Of a stretch of 5,475 nucleotides of DNA, positions 5,376 through 5,475 are shown piece by piece. This DNA comes from an uncultured Eubacteriales bacterium (GTDB taxonomy: Bacteria > Bacillota > Clostridia > Christensenellales > Pumilibacteraceae), in assembly GCA_900553005.1 (NCBI GenBank), contig USBU01000095.1, positions 1 through 5,475 of the forward strand. Reading direction: 5' to 3'. The first letter of the stretch is position 1; each line of letters starts with the position of its first letter. A model generated the notes under the pieces. It was given only the letters and a program-made list of their open reading frames with translations. It did no database searches and had not been told where the DNA came from. The position numbers and the translations under genes were made by a program.

Positions 5376-5425
5376 AAGCTTATTATCCTTCGATTGATAC
5401 CGTAAAAATATTCCTCTTTATATAG

Positions 5426-5431
5426 ATTATA
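5426..5431 (-). promoter_or_regulatory. Probable -10 box of the marR promoter
   Basis: TATAAT on the minus strand, with transcription expected near 5419 and a leader of about 98 bases. The -35 would fall at about 5449-5454, beyond the genomic end at 5437, so the promoter is cut and cannot be checked here. Confidence 0.5.
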
Positions 5432-5437
5432 ATCCTT

Positions 5438-5475
5438 CTGTCTCTTATACACATCTGACGCTGCCGACGACTTAA
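5438..5475 (-). other. Nextera adapter, i5 side (sequencing artefact)
   Basis: Positions 5438-5470 match the reverse complement of the Nextera read-1 adapter; 5438-5456 is the Tn5 mosaic end. The final CTTAA sits where the i5 index begins and, from memory, fits the reverse complement of S518. Genomic sequence ends at 5437. Confidence 0.98.

Overview
The window is a 5,392-base piece of bacterial DNA (46-5437) between two untrimmed Illumina Nextera adapters (1-45 and 5438-5475). Every gene lies on the minus strand, so transcription runs right to left. The gene types, strong AGGAGG-like ribosome sites, sigma-A-type promoters (TTGACA/TATAAT, TGnTATAAT) and a GMP synthase close to Bacillus/Clostridia forms suggest a Bacillota bacterium, most likely of class Clostridia and possibly uncultured. 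Base composition is mixed, with GC-leaning coding DNA and AT-rich gaps. The genus cannot be told from this sequence.

Layout in transcription order. (1) A MarR-family regulator (4860-5321) sits behind a leader with overlapping, mutually exclusive inverted repeats. Its -10 box is present, but the -35 is lost at the fragment end. (2) An extended short-chain dehydrogenase/epimerase-like oxidoreductase (3702-4790) follows and ends in a strong terminator (3665-3693). Regulator and enzyme probably form a unit, although a weak terminator-like hairpin lies between them. (3) A two-gene alkylation-repair operon has its own extended -10 promoter: a 99-residue MGMT-like protein that keeps the acceptor cysteine (3101-3400), then full-length Ogt (2567-3097) starting 3 bases after the first stop. 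(4) A structured gap (about 2400-2540) precedes guaA (1026-2303), which has a TTGAAA-17-TATAAT promoter and a strong terminator. (5) A small sigma-70/ECF-type factor (116-652) has a consensus TTGACA-17-TATAAT promoter. It is followed after 13 bases by the first 19 codons of another gene, cut by the left end.

The most notable gene is guaA. Its ATP-pyrophosphatase and dimerisation parts look intact, but the N-terminal glutaminase domain has lost roughly 90 residues, its nucleophilic Cys (Asp83 aligns there) and the downstream His/Glu pair. The enzyme should still make GMP but cannot use glutamine by the usual route, so it should need free ammonia or a separate glutaminase.

The other genes are recognisable housekeeping, repair and regulatory families. 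I see no CRISPR array, tRNA, rRNA, transposase or phage gene. No new multi-gene system is evident. The candidates for novelty are the reduced GuaA, the marR leader, and the unexplained intergenic structures.
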